From Parasporobacterium sp. (GTDB lineage Bacteria; Bacillota; Clostridia; Lachnospirales; Lachnospiraceae), in contig JAFWOB010000195.1 of NCBI GenBank assembly GCA_017510065.1, forward strand, positions 1 through 63,307: a stretch of 63,307 nt of DNA. The letters are read 5' to 3'. The notes beneath the pieces are model-generated. The model saw nothing but the letters and a program-made list of their open reading frames with translations, was not told the origin of the DNA and ran no database searches. The position numbers were made by a program, and so were the translations under genes. Positions 63,239 to 63,307 of the stretch are shown here, one piece after another (the first letter of the stretch is position 1; every line of letters begins with the position of its first letter).

Positions 63239-63307
63239 ATGAGTCATAACCAAAACGCCAAACTCATGGTCCTTGATGAAATCCGTAAAGGGACCTGCAT
63301 CCGTACC
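63239..63307 (+). CDS. unknown protein, N-terminal fragment (cut by window edge)
   Basis: A perfect AGGAGG (63228-63233) lies 5 nt before the ATG at 63239, and 23 codons are open to the window end (MSHNQNAKLMVLDEIRKGT...). The fragment is too short to identify. It lies divergent from the marR gene, downstream of array 4. Confidence 0.6.
   Translation, partial: MSHNQNAKLMVLDEIRKGTCIRT

Noticed and set aside
1-63307. tRNA or rRNA genes, insertion sequences or prophage
   Set aside because: I saw no cloverleaf with a T-loop GTTCRA signature, no rRNA sequence and no transposase, integrase or phage structural gene in any frame.

Overview
The window looks like a chromosomal segment of a Gram-positive anaerobe of the Clostridia, most likely a Lachnospiraceae member. 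The evidence is the S10-spc-alpha ribosomal protein order running into an ECF transporter cassette and truA, a zinc-type S14, an L17 with an internal insertion, a tryptophan T-box leader, a VPKTG-type sorting signal on a surface protein, and strong AGGAGG ribosome binding sites. This is judged from gene content, not from a database search.

Region 1 (1-14.9 kb) is an accessory catabolic island. On the minus strand lie a Liv-type ABC importer (livKHMGF), a PreA-like flavoprotein and the start of a malic enzyme. On the plus strand lie two tandem Asp/Glu-racemase-superfamily proteins and a PyrK/PyrD-like pair. These are followed on the minus strand by a GntR/FCD regulator, a fumarase/adenylosuccinate-lyase-superfamily lyase, a dihydroorotase/allantoinase-type cyclic amidohydrolase and an acid-sugar-dehydratase-like enolase-superfamily enzyme. 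Read as a pathway, this imports an organic acid or cyclic amide, reduces it, opens the ring, eliminates towards fumarate, and ends in malate to pyruvate. Two promoters share a near-identical 24-bp element containing TGTATACA, and a third intergenic region has a GTATAC palindrome, so the island is probably one regulon.

Region 2 (14.9-35.6 kb) is the housekeeping core: a MATE transporter, truA, ecfT-ecfA2-ecfA1, then rplQ, rpoA and back through the alpha, spc and S10 operons to rpsJ. The rpmJ gene is present at 22839-22952. A 340-nt leader precedes rpsJ.

Region 3 (35.6-42.5 kb) has a giant acidic wall-anchored metallophosphoesterase translationally coupled to a small exported trigger-factor-like protein, then an M18 aminopeptidase behind a seven-unit palindromic repeat array.

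Region 4 (42.5-56.5 kb) has an oppBCDF-oppA operon whose OppA appears to be circularly permuted, a zinc-less MDR oxidoreductase, a UroD/MtaA-type protein, a second exported trigger-factor-like protein with an FKBP domain, a NUDIX hydrolase, a DUF362 protein, lgt and small membrane proteins.

Region 5 (56.5-63.3 kb) has a T-box-controlled tryptophan salvage operon (trpB2 plus a TrpXYZ-type ABC importer), a flippase-like membrane protein, a MarR regulator and the start of an unknown plus-strand gene.

The most unusual signals are: (a) several long intergenic regions filled with short inverted words at rigid spacing, each region using its own word (11.7, 42.0, 53.2 and 62.9 kb); (b) the permuted OppA; (c) the unassigned catabolic island with its shared promoter element; and (d) two exported trigger-factor-like proteins in a genome segment where none of the three binding proteins has a lipobox.
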